45,785 bases of DNA from positions 1 through 45,785 of the forward strand of contig NZ_JACONT010000034.1 in the NCBI RefSeq assembly GCF_014358075.1, written 5' to 3'. Shown piece after piece: positions 38,001 to 45,785 of the stretch (the first letter of the stretch is position 1; each line of letters begins with the position of its first letter). Made by a program: the position numbers and the translations under genes. The DNA comes from Sphingomonas albertensis (GTDB taxonomy: Bacteria; Pseudomonadota; Alphaproteobacteria; Sphingomonadales; Sphingomonadaceae). The notes under the pieces are model-generated. The model had not been told where the DNA came from. It ran no database searches and was given only the letters and a program-made list of their open reading frames with translations.

Positions 38001-38063
38001 TCCTTGTTCACCCGCGAAGGCGGGTGCCCAGACTGGGTCCCTGCCTTCGCGGGGAAACAAGGA
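38001..38063. repeat. Family H palindromic element, left of GIY-YIG gene 1
   Basis: TTGTTCACCCGCGAAGGCGG, GTGCCCAGACTGG and CCCTGCCTTCGCGGGGAAAC then AAGGA. The AAGGA at its right end is the Shine-Dalgarno of the GIY-YIG gene beginning 8 bases later. Confidence 0.88.
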
Positions 38064-38071
38064 AGCGGACG

Positions 38072-38362
38072 GTGAGCATAGCCGGCTACGTCTACATGAT
38101 GGCGAGCCGGCGCAACGGAACGATTTATCTCGGTGTCACCAGCGACCTCGCCGCACGATCCTACCAGCATCGTAACGGCCTGATCATCGGTTTCACGAAA
38201 ACGCACCACTGCAAACTTCTAGTTTGGTATGAAGTGCATGACGATCTGGACAACGCGCGCTTGCGCGAACTTCAGATGAAGAAGTGGAACCGGCAGTGGA
38301 AACTGTCCGAGATCGAACGAATGAACCCCGACTGGAACGACCTGTTCGAGTCACTGTTTTAA
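38072..38362 (+). CDS. Small GIY-YIG nuclease-family protein (copy 1)
   Basis: 96 residues from GTG 38072, essentially one GIY-YIG domain. The counterparts of GIY and YIG are YVY (residues 7-9) and YLGVTSDLAARSYQHR, with a catalytic-type Arg in AARSYQHR and Glu in RELQMKKW; all core residues are present. Single-domain GIY-YIG proteins are common in bacteria and their role is mostly unknown. About two-thirds of residues match the copy at 43818. It sits between mdh and sucD, bracketed by family H palindromic DNA on both sides, and has no promoter I can see. Confidence 0.88.
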   Translation: MSIAGYVYMMASRRNGTIYLGVTSDLAARSYQHRNGLIIGFTKTHHCKLLVWYEVHDDLDNARLRELQMKKWNRQWKLSEIERMNPDWNDLFESLF

Positions 38363-38365
38363 TCC

Positions 38366-38389
38366 TGTTCCCCAACGGGGACACAAGGA
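38366..38389. repeat. Relic of a family H element, right of GIY-YIG gene 1
   Basis: A hairpin TGTTCCCC-AAC-GGGGACA followed by CAAGGA. The end GGGGACACAAGGA resembles GGGGAAACAAGGA at the right end of the family H copy at 38001. It supplies the AAGGAG that precedes sucD. Confidence 0.55.
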
Positions 38390-38396
38390 GCACTAG

Positions 38397-39281
38397 ATGA
38401 GCATCCTCGTCGACAAGAACACCAAGGTAATCACGCAAGGCATGACCGGCGAAACCGGCAGCTTCCACACCAAGATGGCGCTGGAATACGGCACGCAGAT
38501 GGTCGGCGGCGTCACGCCCGGCAAGGGCGGTACGACCCACCTCGACCTCCCCGTCTACAACACCGTCGCCGAAGCCAAGGCGATGACCGGCGCGACCGCA
38601 TCGGTCATCTACGTGCCGCCTCCCTTCGCCGCCGATTCAATCCTCGAGGCGATCGACGCCGAGATCGAGCTGATCGTCGCGATCACGGAGGGCATTCCCG
38701 TCCTCGACATGGTCAAGGTCAAGCGCGCGCTGTCGGGCTCCAAGTCGCGCCTCATCGGCCCGAACTGCCCCGGCGTGCTGACCCCCGGCGAGTGCAAGAT
38801 CGGCATCATGCCCGGCTCGATCTTCAAGAAGGGCTCGGTCGGCGTTGTCAGCCGTTCAGGCACGCTCACTTATGAGGCCGTGTTCCAGACGTCGAACGCA
38901 GGCCTCGGTCAGACGACCGCGGTCGGCATCGGTGGCGATCCGGTCAACGGCACGAACTTCATCGACGTGCTCGAGCTGTTCCTCGCCGACGACGAGACCC
39001 AGTCGATCATCATGATCGGCGAAATCGGCGGCGACGCCGAAGAGCAGGCGGCACAGTTCCTCCGCGACGAAGCCAAGCGCGGTCGGTCGAAGCCGATGGC
39101 AGGCTTCATCGCCGGCCGTACGGCGCCTCCGGGCCGTCGCATGGGCCATGCCGGCGCGATCGTGTCGGGCGGCAAGGGCGACGCGGAGAGCAAGATCGCG
39201 GCGATGGAAGCTGCCGGGATCAAGGTCTCGGAAAGCCCCAGCCTGCTCGGCGAGACGCTGCTGAGCGTGTTGAAGGGTTGA
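38397..39281 (+). CDS. sucD: Succinyl-CoA synthetase alpha subunit
   Basis: 294-residue CoA-binding subunit of succinate-CoA ligase. N-terminal [20 protein letters not shown] and [16 protein letters not shown] form the CoA-binding domain; the phospho-histidine is His251 in [14 protein letters not shown], and [20 protein letters not shown] is conserved. ATG has AAGGAG 7 bases upstream. The partner beta subunit gene sucC is not in this window, so the dimer must be made from two loci. Confidence 0.97.
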   Translation: MSILVDKNTKVITQGMTGETGSFHTKMALEYGTQMVGGVTPGKGGTTHLDLPVYNTVAEAKAMTGATASVIYVPPPFAADSILEAIDAEIELIVAITEGIPVLDMVKVKRALSGSKSRLIGPNCPGVLTPGECKIGIMPGSIFKKGSVGVVSRSGTLTYEAVFQTSNAGLGQTTAVGIGGDPVNGTNFIDVLELFLADDETQSIIMIGEIGGDAEEQAAQFLRDEAKRGRSKPMAGFIAGRTAPPGRRMGHAGAIVSGGKGDAESKIAAMEAAGIKVSESPSLLGETLLSVLKG

Positions 39282-39289
39282 TCTGACTA

Positions 39290-39422
39290 CCCCTCTCCCT
39301 TCGGGGAGAGGGACGGAGCTGCCTCTTGGCAGCGGAAGGGTGAGGGCACGTGACCGCCCGTGCCCTCACCCTCCCACCCGCAAGTGCGGGCGGGCCCCTC
39401 CTTCTCCCCCGCGGGGAGAAGG
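39290..39422. repeat. Double palindromic element (CCCTCTCCC family), sucD-sucA gap
   Basis: Two facing copies: CCCCTCTCCCTTCGGGGAGA then GGG with GGGTGAGGGCACG, and CGTGCCCTCACCC with TTCTCCCCCGCGGGGAGAAG. Small inner stems are CTGCCTCTTGGCAG and CCCGCAAGTGCGGG. It separates sucD from sucA. Confidence 0.88.
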
Positions 39423-39440
39423 ACACTGAGGACGAGAACG

Positions 39441-42377
39441 ATGGGCTACGAAGGCCAGGATTTCAGCGATATCGCAGCCGGCGTCAGCCCGGCGTTCGTG
39501 GAGACGCTCTACGCCAAGTTCAACGCGGACCCGGCCTCGGTCGAATCCGGTTGGCGCGCGTTCTTCGAGGGTCTTGAAGGTTCCGCGCAGGGCCCGAGCT
39601 GGGAGAGCGCCCGCTGGCCGCTCACCACCACGGACGACCTGACCGCCGCGCTCGATCCGACCCAGATGGAGCCCGCGCCCAAGCCCGCCAAGGGTGGCAA
39701 GCCCGCTCCCGCCGCAGCGGCACCCGCTCCCGTATCGAAGGAAGAGATCGCCAAGGCCGCGGCCGACGCGATCCGCGCGCAGCTGCTCGTCCGGACCTAC
39801 CGCGTCCGCGGTCACCTCGCCGCCAACCTCGATCCGCTCGGCCTTTCGAAGCGCGAGATGCCCGAGGATCTGAAGACCGAATATCACGGCTTCTCCGACG
39901 CCGACATCGACCGTAAGGTCTATCTCGGCGGCACGATGGGCTTCGAATGGGTCTCGATCCGCGAGCTCGTCGACACGTTGCGCAAGAATTACTGCGGCAA
40001 TGTCGGCCTCGAATACATGCACATCTCCGACGTCGAGGAGCGCCGCTTCCTCCAGGAGCGCATGGAGGGCCAGGACAAGGCGATCGAATTCTCCACCGAC
40101 GGCAAGAAGGCGATCCTCACCAAGGTGATCCAGGCCGAGCAGTGGGAGAAGTTCCTCGGCAAGAAGTATGTCGGCACGAAGCGCTTCGGGCTCGACGGCG
40201 GCGAATCGATGATCCCCGCGCTTGAGAGCGTCATCAAGTATGGCGGCCAGATGGGCGTGCGCGAGCTCGTCATCGGCATGGCGCATCGCGGTCGCCTCAA
40301 CGTGCTGGCGAACGTGATGGCCAAGCCGTTGCGCGTGATCTTCCACGAATTCGCCGGCGGTTCGGCCAATCCCGACGACATCGGCGGTTCGGGCGACGTG
40401 AAGTATCACCTCGGCACCAGCACCGATCGCGAGTTCGACGGCCACAAGGTTCACATGAGCCTCGTCGCCAACCCGTCGCATCTCGAAGCCGCCGACCCGG
40501 TCGTGCTCGGCAAGACGCGCGCGATCCAGACGCTCAACAACGATCTGAAGGACCACGTGGCGAGCTTGCCCGTGCTGATCCACGGCGACGCGGCGTTCGC
40601 GGGGCAGGGGATCGTCTGGGAGTGCCTCGGCTTCTCGGGCATCCGCGGCTACAACACCGGCGGTTGCGTCCACTTCATCATCAACAACCAGGTCGGCTTC
40701 ACGACCTCGCCGCAGTTCGCGCGCTCGTCGCCTTACCCGTCGGACGTCGCCAAGGGCGTCCAGGCGCCGGTCTTTCACGTCAATGGCGACGATCCCGAGG
40801 CGGTCACCTTCGCAACCAAGATGGCGATGGAATTCCGCCAGAAGTTCCACCGCGACATCGTCATCGACATGTGGTGCTATCGCCGCTTCGGTCACAACGA
40901 GGGCGACGAGCCGTCCTTCACGCAGCCGCTGATGTACGACATCATCCGCAAGCACCCCGGCGTCTCGTCGGTGTATGGTGATCGCCTGATCAAGGAAGGC
41001 GTGATCGACCAGGCCTGGGTCGACGAGAACGTGAAGCAGTTCACGCTCCGTCTCGAAGGCGAGTTCGAAGCGGGCGCGTCGTACAAGCCCAACCGCGCCG
41101 ACTGGTTCGGCGGTCGCTGGACCGGCCTCAGCGCGCCGACCGATGGCGGCTCCGCGCGTCGCAACGTCGAGACCGGCCTGAGCCAGAAGCTGTTCGACTC
41201 GCTCGGCCGCACGCTGACGACGATCCCCGACAGCGTTAAGATCCACAAGACGCTCAACCGCGTGATCGATGCCAAGCGCGAGATGTTCAAGTCGGGCAAG
41301 GGCTTCGACTGGGCGACCGGCGAAGCACTCGCGTTCGGCGGCTTGCTCTCGGAAGGCTACGGCGTCCGCCTGTCCGGCCAGGATTCGGGCCGCGGCACCT
41401 TCTCGCAGCGCCATGCCGTCTGGGTCGACCAGACCGACGAGCACAAGTACGTGCCGTTGCAGGAGATCGAGCACGGGCGTTTCGAAGTGCTCGACAGCCC
41501 GCTCAGCGAATACGGCGTGCTTGGGTTCGAATATGGCTATGCGCTCGCCGACCCGAAGACGTTGGTCCTCTGGGAGGCGCAGTTCGGCGATTTCGTCAAC
41601 GGCGCGCAGATCATGATCGATCAGTTCATCACGAGCGGCGAGTCGAAGTGGCTCCGCGCCAACGGCCTCGTGATGCTGCTCCCCCACGGCTATGAAGGGC
41701 AGGGGCCAGAGCATAGCTCGGCACGTCCCGAGCGTTTCCTCCAGTCGTGCGCGGACGACAATATCCAGGTCGCGAACTGCACCAGCCCGGCGAACTATTT
41801 CCACCTGCTTCGCCGGCAGATGCACCGCAACTTCCGCAAGCCGCTGATCGTGATGACGCCGAAGTCGTTGCTGCGCCACAAGCTGGCGGTTTCGAATGCC
41901 GAGGATTTCCAGGGCGACAGCCACTTCCGCCGCCTGTTGTCGGATACCAATCCGGCCGCCGACGTCGATACGAAGCGTCTGGTCCTGTGCACCGGCAAGG
42001 TCGCGTACGACCTGATCGAGGCACGCGACGCGGCGGGCGACACCGACACGCAGATCGTCCGCGTCGAACAGCTCTATCCCTTCCCCGGCAACCCGATCGC
42101 CGAGCGCGTCGCACGGATGCCGAACCTGGAAGAGATCGTCTGGGCGCAGGAAGAGCCGAAGAACAACGGCTATTGGTTCTTCGTCGAGCCGCTGATCGAG
42201 GAGGCGCTGGCAACGGTCGACTCTCGCGTGAAGCGCGCGCGCTACGCCGGGCGCAATGCCTCGGCCTCGCCCGCGACCGGCCTGATGAAGCGTCACCAGG
42301 CCGAACAGGGCGCGCTCGTCGCCGACGCGCTCGGCCACTCCGTCCGCGACGAAATCCGCCGCACCCGCGCAAACTGA
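39441..42377 (+). CDS. sucA: 2-oxoglutarate dehydrogenase E1 component
   Basis: 978-residue thiamine-diphosphate enzyme that decarboxylates 2-oxoglutarate and succinylates the E2 lipoyl group. The N-terminal segment FVETLYAKFNADPASVESGWRAFF is the OdhA-type E2-contact region, followed by an Ala/Pro-rich linker (about 75-105). Core motifs: MGMAHRGRLNVLAN-type (VIGMAHRGRLNVLANV), GDAAFAGQGIVWECL and the C-terminal transketolase-like PYRD-region with HGYEGQGPEHSSARPERFLQ. ATG 39441 (MGYEGQDFSDI) was chosen over an upstream in-frame start lying in the palindrome. GAGGACGAGAACG precedes it. Confidence 0.97.
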   Translation: MGYEGQDFSDIAAGVSPAFVETLYAKFNADPASVESGWRAFFEGLEGSAQGPSWESARWPLTTTDDLTAALDPTQMEPAPKPAKGGKPAPAAAAPAPVSKEEIAKAAADAIRAQLLVRTYRVRGHLAANLDPLGLSKREMPEDLKTEYHGFSDADIDRKVYLGGTMGFEWVSIRELVDTLRKNYCGNVGLEYMHISDVEERRFLQERMEGQDKAIEFSTDGKKAILTKVIQAEQWEKFLGKKYVGTKRFGLDGGESMIPALESVIKYGGQMGVRELVIGMAHRGRLNVLANVMAKPLRVIFHEFAGGSANPDDIGGSGDVKYHLGTSTDREFDGHKVHMSLVANPSHLEAADPVVLGKTRAIQTLNNDLKDHVASLPVLIHGDAAFAGQGIVWECLGFSGIRGYNTGGCVHFIINNQVGFTTSPQFARSSPYPSDVAKGVQAPVFHVNGDDPEAVTFATKMAMEFRQKFHRDIVIDMWCYRRFGHNEGDEPSFTQPLMYDIIRKHPGVSSVYGDRLIKEGVIDQAWVDENVKQFTLRLEGEFEAGASYKPNRADWFGGRWTGLSAPTDGGSARRNVETGLSQKLFDSLGRTLTTIPDSVKIHKTLNRVIDAKREMFKSGKGFDWATGEALAFGGLLSEGYGVRLSGQDSGRGTFSQRHAVWVDQTDEHKYVPLQEIEHGRFEVLDSPLSEYGVLGFEYGYALADPKTLVLWEAQFGDFVNGAQIMIDQFITSGESKWLRANGLVMLLPHGYEGQGPEHSSARPERFLQSCADDNIQVANCTSPANYFHLLRRQMHRNFRKPLIVMTPKSLLRHKLAVSNAEDFQGDSHFRRLLSDTNPAADVDTKRLVLCTGKVAYDLIEARDAAGDTDTQIVRVEQLYPFPGNPIAERVARMPNLEEIVWAQEEPKNNGYWFFVEPLIEEALATVDSRVKRARYAGRNASASPATGLMKRHQAEQGALVADALGHSVRDEIRRTRAN

Positions 42378-42386
42378 TTGAACCCG

Positions 42387-42462
42387 GACCCTGTTTTCCT
42401 GCGAAAGCAGGAACCCAGGGTCCGGCAGAGTAACCCTAGGCCCCTGCGTCCGCAGGAGCACA
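42387..42462. repeat. Intergenic palindromic element, family A, sucA-sucB gap
   Basis: TTTTCCTGCGAAAGCAGGAA, CCCAGGGTCCGG and TAACCCTAGG, then CCCTGCGTCCGCAGG. It is more diverged than the copies at 43739 and 44109. Confidence 0.8.
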
Positions 42463-42478
42463 AAAGGTAGAAGCAAAC

Positions 42479-43723
42479 ATGGCAACCGAAGTCACCGTCC
42501 CCGTCCTGGGTGAATCGATCACCGAAGCCACCCTCGGCGAGTGGCTGAAGCAGCCCGGCGATCCCGTCGCGGTCGACGAGCCGATCGCCAGCCTCGAGAC
42601 CGACAAGGTCTCGGTCGAGGTCCCGTCGCCCGTCGCCGGCGTCATGGGCCAGCACGCGGTCGCCGTCGGCGACACCGTGCAGGTCGGCGCGATGCTCGCC
42701 ACGATCGACTCCGGTGACGGCGCCGCCGCGTCGGCGCCCGCACCCGCCGCGACGGCAACGCCAGCCGCTGCTCCTGCCAAGGACGAGTCCGGCGCAGGCT
42801 ATGGCGACCAGCCCGGCGCCGGCACCAGTGACTCCCCCGCCGCACTCTCGCCGTCGGTCCGCCGCGCGGTCCTCGAGCACGGCGTCGACCCCGGCACCGT
42901 CAAGGGTACCGGCCGCGACGGTCGCATCACCAAGGAAGACGTGACCGCCGCCGCGTCGAGCAAGCCCGCACCTGCTCCGGCCGCAGCGCCCGCCCCGGCC
43001 GCAGCGCCCGCCGCCGCATCGGGCCGCGGCGAAGAGCGCGTCCGCATGACGCGCCTCCGCCAGACGATCGCCAAGCGCCTCAAGGAAGCGCAGAACACCG
43101 CCGCGATGCTGACGACGTTCAACGACGTCGACATGACCGCGGTGATCGAGGCGCGCGCCAAGTACAAGGACCTGTTCGAGAAGAAGCACGGCGTCCGCCT
43201 CGGCTTCATGGGCTTCTTCGTGAAGGCCGCGACGATGGCGCTACGCGATATCCCGTCGGTCAACGCGTCGATCGACGGCGACGACATCGTCTATCACGAT
43301 TACGCCGACATCTCGGTCGCGGTATCGTCGCCGGGCGGCTTGGTCGTCCCGGTGATCCGCGATGCCGACCAGATGTCGGTCGCGACGATCGAGAAGACGA
43401 TCGGCGACTTCGGCAAGCGCGCCAAGGAAGGCGCGCTCAAGATGGACGAGATGAAGGGCGGCACGTTCACGATCTCGAACGGCGGCGTGTTCGGCTCGCT
43501 GATGTCGACCCCGATCATCAACCCGCCCCAGTCCGCGGTGCTCGGCCTCCACCGCATCGAGGAGCGCCCGGTCGTCGTCGACGGCCAGATCGTCATCCGC
43601 CCGATGATGTACCTCGCGCTCAGCTACGACCACCGCCTGATCGACGGCCGCGAAGCCGTGACGTTCCTGGTGGCGCTCAAGAACGCGATCGAAGATCCCA
43701 CGCGCATCCTGATCGACCTCTGA
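42479..43723 (+). CDS. sucB: Dihydrolipoyllysine succinyltransferase, E2 of 2-oxoglutarate dehydrogenase
   Basis: 414 residues. The lipoyl domain (1-78) has the lipoylated Lys43 in [11 protein letters not shown]. An Ala/Pro-rich linker leads to the peripheral subunit-binding domain ([32 protein letters not shown], about 121-152). A second linker precedes the catalytic domain, with His385 and Asp389 in [13 protein letters not shown]. It transfers succinyl groups to CoA at the complex core. The ATG follows AGAAGC; the preceding palindrome occupies the gap to sucA. Confidence 0.97.
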   Translation: MATEVTVPVLGESITEATLGEWLKQPGDPVAVDEPIASLETDKVSVEVPSPVAGVMGQHAVAVGDTVQVGAMLATIDSGDGAAASAPAPAATATPAAAPAKDESGAGYGDQPGAGTSDSPAALSPSVRRAVLEHGVDPGTVKGTGRDGRITKEDVTAAASSKPAPAPAAAPAPAAAPAAASGRGEERVRMTRLRQTIAKRLKEAQNTAAMLTTFNDVDMTAVIEARAKYKDLFEKKHGVRLGFMGFFVKAATMALRDIPSVNASIDGDDIVYHDYADISVAVSSPGGLVVPVIRDADQMSVATIEKTIGDFGKRAKEGALKMDEMKGGTFTISNGGVFGSLMSTPIINPPQSAVLGLHRIEERPVVVDGQIVIRPMMYLALSYDHRLIDGREAVTFLVALKNAIEDPTRILIDL

Positions 43724-43738
43724 CCCACGAGGGCTCCT

Positions 43739-43816
43739 CGTTCTCCTGCGAACGCAGGAGCCCAGGGTCACGGACACCACCCTCCGTAACCCTGGATTCC
43801 TGCGTACGCAGGAAAA
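43739..43816. repeat. Family A palindromic element, left of GIY-YIG gene 2
   Basis: GTTCTCCTGCGAACGCAGGA, GCCCAGGGTCACGG and CCGTAACCCTGG, then TTCCTGCGTACGCAGGAAAA. Its terminal AGGA is positioned as the Shine-Dalgarno for the ATG at 43818. Confidence 0.9.
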
Positions 43817-43817
43817 C

Positions 43818-44105
43818 ATGAGACTCGGTTTCGTCTACCTGATGGCGAGCAGCCGCAACGGAACGCTCTACCTCGGCGTCACCAGCGACCTGCTCGCCAG
43901 AGCCTACCAACACCGCAACCGCCTGATCGACGGCTTCTCCAAGGAGCATGGCTGCATCCTCCTTGTGTGGTTCGAGGCGAGTGACGACATACAATCTGCA
44001 CGGCAACGCGAACTGCAGATGAAGAAATGGAAGCGGGCCTGGAAGATCGACCTGATCGAACGGACCAACCCGCACTGGAAGGATTTGTACGAGACGCTCT
44101 TCTAA
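43818..44105 (+). CDS. Small GIY-YIG nuclease-family protein (copy 2)
   Basis: 95 residues, one GIY-YIG domain: FVYLMASSRNGTLYLGVTSD gives the two short motifs, then LLARAYQHRNRL (Arg) and RELQMKKWKRAW (Glu). Core residues are intact. It shares about two-thirds of positions with copy 1 at 38072. It lies between sucB and lpdA in the same direction. A family A palindrome ends one base before its ATG and another begins four bases after its stop, leaving no room for a separate promoter. Confidence 0.9.
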   Translation: MRLGFVYLMASSRNGTLYLGVTSDLLARAYQHRNRLIDGFSKEHGCILLVWFEASDDIQSARQRELQMKKWKRAWKIDLIERTNPHWKDLYETLF

Positions 44106-44108
44106 CCC

Positions 44109-44188
44109 GTTCTCCTGCGAACGCAGGAGTCCAGGGTAACAAGCGGCGCCTCCCGTAACCCTGGGCTCCTGCGTTCGCAGGAGAACGA
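44109..44188. repeat. Family A palindromic element, right of GIY-YIG gene 2
   Basis: CGTTCTCCTGCGAACGCAGG, AGTCCAGGGTAAC and GTAACCCTGG, then GCTCCTGCGTTCGCAGGAGA and ACG. It precedes lpdA directly. Confidence 0.9.
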
Positions 44189-44200
44189 CGGAGATGAAGA

Positions 44201-45595
44201 ATGGCTGACTACGACTATGACGTCCTCGTGATCGGTGCGGGCCCCGGCGGTTACGTCGCGGCGATCCGTGCAGCGCAGCTCGGCCTGCGCACCGCTTGTG
44301 CCGAGTCCCGCGAGACGCTCGGCGGCACCTGCCTCAACGTCGGCTGCATTCCGTCGAAGGCGCTGCTCCACGCCTCCGAGATCTACGAGGAGGCCAAGGG
44401 CGGCCACATGACGAAGTTCGGCATCGATTTTCAGGGCGTCACGCTGAACCTCGACCAGATGCACGCCGAGAAGGCCAAGGCCGTCAAGGAACTCACCGGC
44501 GGCGTCGAATTTCTGTTCAAGAAGAACAAGGTCACCTGGCTCAAGGGCAAGGCCGCATTCCAGGACGCACACACGGTCGACGTGGCGGGCCAGAAGGTCA
44601 CCGCTAAGAACATCGTCATCGCCACCGGTTCGAGCGTCATGCCGCTCCCCGGCGTCGAAGTCGACCAGAAGACCGTCGTCGACAGCACCGGCGCGCTCGA
44701 GATCCCCAAGGTTCCCGAGCACATGGTCGTCATCGGCGGCGGCGTGATCGGCCTCGAACTCGGCTCGGTCTGGCGTCGTCTCGGCGCGAAGGTCACGGTC
44801 GTCGAGTTCGTCGACCAGATCCTCCCCGGCTTCGACGGCGAAGTCCGCCGCGAGACCGCCAAGCTCTTCAAGAAGCAGGGCATGGAGCTGAAGCTCTCGA
44901 CCAAGGTCACCGGCGTCACCGTCGCCGACGGCGTCGCGACCGTCACCGTCGAGCCCGCCGCGGGCGGCGCATCCGAGACGCTGACCGCCGACGCAGTGCT
45001 CGTCTCGATCGGGCGGAAAGCGAACGTCGACGGCCTCAACCTCGATGCCATTGGCCTCGAGCTCAACAAGCGCGGCCAGATCGAAACCGACCACAGCTTC
45101 CGCACGAAGGTCGACGGCGTCTGGGCGATCGGTGACTGCATCCCCGGCCTGATGCTCGCGCACAAGGCCGAGGACGAGGGCGTCGCGGTTGCCGAAAACA
45201 TCGCCGGCCAGACCGGCATCGTCAACGAGGACGTCATCCCGAGCGTCGTCTACACGATGCCCGAGATCGCCGGCGTCGGCCTGACGGAAGAGGCCGCGAA
45301 GGAAAAGGCGGAGATCAAGGTCGGCAAGTTCCCGTTCGCCGCGAACAGCCGCGCCAAGACCAACCGCGACACCGACGGCTTCGTGAAGATCATCGCCGAC
45401 GCCAAGACCGACCGCGTCCTCGGCGTCTGGATCGTCTCGTCGCTGGCGGGAACGCTGATCGCCGAAGCCGCCATCGCGATGGAATTCGGCGCGACCAGCG
45501 AGGACATCGCCTACACGTGCCATGCGCATCCGACGCATGCCGAGGCGATCAAGGAAGCCGCGATGGCGGTACAGGGCAAACCCATCCATATCTGA
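44201..45595 (+). CDS. lpdA: Dihydrolipoyl dehydrogenase
   Basis: 464-residue FAD flavoprotein, E3 of 2-oxoglutarate (and possibly other) dehydrogenase complexes, reoxidising dihydrolipoamide with NAD. The FAD motif is VLVIGAGPGGYVAAI (8-22), the redox disulfide C44LNVGC49, the NAD motif VVIGGGVIGLELGSVW near residues 176-191, and the C-terminal catalytic His-Glu pair in HAHPTHAEAIKEA. ATG has GGAG 10 bases upstream, within a region supplied partly by the preceding palindrome. Last gene of the TCA cluster. Confidence 0.97.
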   Translation: MADYDYDVLVIGAGPGGYVAAIRAAQLGLRTACAESRETLGGTCLNVGCIPSKALLHASEIYEEAKGGHMTKFGIDFQGVTLNLDQMHAEKAKAVKELTGGVEFLFKKNKVTWLKGKAAFQDAHTVDVAGQKVTAKNIVIATGSSVMPLPGVEVDQKTVVDSTGALEIPKVPEHMVVIGGGVIGLELGSVWRRLGAKVTVVEFVDQILPGFDGEVRRETAKLFKKQGMELKLSTKVTGVTVADGVATVTVEPAAGGASETLTADAVLVSIGRKANVDGLNLDAIGLELNKRGQIETDHSFRTKVDGVWAIGDCIPGLMLAHKAEDEGVAVAENIAGQTGIVNEDVIPSVVYTMPEIAGVGLTEEAAKEKAEIKVGKFPFAANSRAKTNRDTDGFVKIIADAKTDRVLGVWIVSSLAGTLIAEAAIAMEFGATSEDIAYTCHAHPTHAEAIKEAAMAVQGKPIHI

Positions 45596-45603
45596 CCGCG
45601 CAA

Positions 45604-45625
45604 GGCCGTAGCGAAAGCTACGGCC
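45604..45625. terminator. Stem-loop after lpdA, possible terminator
   Basis: Perfect stem GGCCGTAGC-GAAA-GCTACGGCC with a stable GNRA-type loop. No T-run follows, so intrinsic termination is uncertain. Confidence 0.5.
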
Positions 45626-45674
45626 AAGCTTCCAGCGGTCGGATCGGCCGGCGCGGCCAAAAGCCGCGTCAGAC

Positions 45675-45695
45675 GACAGGGGCTTTGCCCCTGTC
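45675..45695. terminator. Second stem-loop after lpdA
   Basis: Perfect stem GACAGGGGC-TTT-GCCCCTGTC, 80 bases after lpdA. It could back up the first hairpin; again no T-run follows. Confidence 0.45.
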
Positions 45696-45725
45696 CGGCC
45701 AAGCCAAGCCTAAGCTGATATTTTG

Positions 45726-45785
45726 AGAGGGGGCCCGGGGTTCACACCCCCGCCCCCGCGGGGGGGTTATAAAAAAATGCGGATG
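45726..45785. other. G/C-homopolymer-rich window end, possible assembly edge
   Basis: The last 60 bases contain runs of G and C (GGGGGCCCGGGG, CCCCCGCCCCCGCGGGGGGG) and then TTATAAAAAAATG, unlike the rest of the window. No gene is visible. It may be a contig end with low-quality sequence or another repeat cut by the window. Confidence 0.35.

Noticed and set aside
39360..39440. 27-codon N-terminal extension of sucA
   Set aside because: It is repeat DNA read through; the family N-terminus begins at 39441 with its own ribosome site.
39366..42485. Very long open frame antisense to sucA
   Set aside because: It mirrors the codons of a certain gene in GC-rich DNA; the sequence is rich in Arg, Ala, Asp and Val with no domain. 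Similar long antisense frames opposite proS (3328-5235), alaS (22135-24231) and recA (15437-16624) are rejected for the same reason.
43818..44105. GIY-YIG genes as homing endonucleases of an intron or intein
   Set aside because: Neither copy interrupts a coding sequence, no intron structure is visible around them, and the flanks are palindromes.
45517..45726. Open frame extending past the lpdA end
   Set aside because: It overlaps lpdA in another frame and then reads through two stem-loops; there is no ribosome site or recognisable domain.

Overview
This GC-rich window reads as chromosome from a sphingomonad (Alphaproteobacteria, Sphingomonas-like). Supporting signs are the protein types, the gene pairs etfQO/TPR/ispE and zapE/mdh/suc, two alphaproteobacterial SOS boxes (GTTC-N7-GTTC), and intergenic gaps filled with palindromic elements. 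I see no rRNA, tRNA, CRISPR array, insertion sequence or prophage. The assignment is by eye, with no database search.

Layout. 0-10.7 kb: 3' part of gcvPB, a CcdC-like membrane protein, an EamA transporter, proS, a decayed VOC gene, an SOS-boxed radical SAM protein, two small proteins, and a minus-strand operon of a degenerate UDG-fold protein, a lytic transglycosylase and moaB. 10.8-18.5 kb: etfQO, a periplasmic TPR protein, ispE, recA, a methyltransferase and a GST. 18.7-26.6 kb: a dicarboxylate/amino-acid symporter, a Tat-exported M24 peptidase, a small Cys-containing secreted protein, alaS, and an SDR-prmA operon. 26.8-29.6 kb: two tandem soluble chemoreceptor-like proteins. 29.9-35.1 kb: sdhC-sdhD-sdhA plus a coupled small membrane protein, then an opposing MazEF-type pair and a ClpP-like protein, then sdhB. 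35.2-45.6 kb: a thioesterase, zapE, and a TCA cluster mdh-sucD-sucA-sucB-lpdA.

Much of the window is central metabolism. Succinate dehydrogenase, malate dehydrogenase, succinyl-CoA synthetase alpha and the complete 2-oxoglutarate dehydrogenase complex lie within 16 kb, with ETF-quinone oxidoreductase and the glycine decarboxylase P-protein further upstream. sucC is not beside sucD.

The most unusual layer is the repeats. More than twenty palindromic elements of several families occupy most junctions. Two lie in frame inside conserved enzymes (gcvPB and ispE). Two small paralogous GIY-YIG nuclease genes sit inside the TCA cluster, each bracketed by palindromes of one family, and in each case the upstream palindrome supplies the ribosome-binding site. 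A mobile or domesticated 'palindrome plus GIY-YIG' unit, analogous to REP/RAYT systems but with a different enzyme, is the best candidate here for an undescribed system. That is an inference from architecture.
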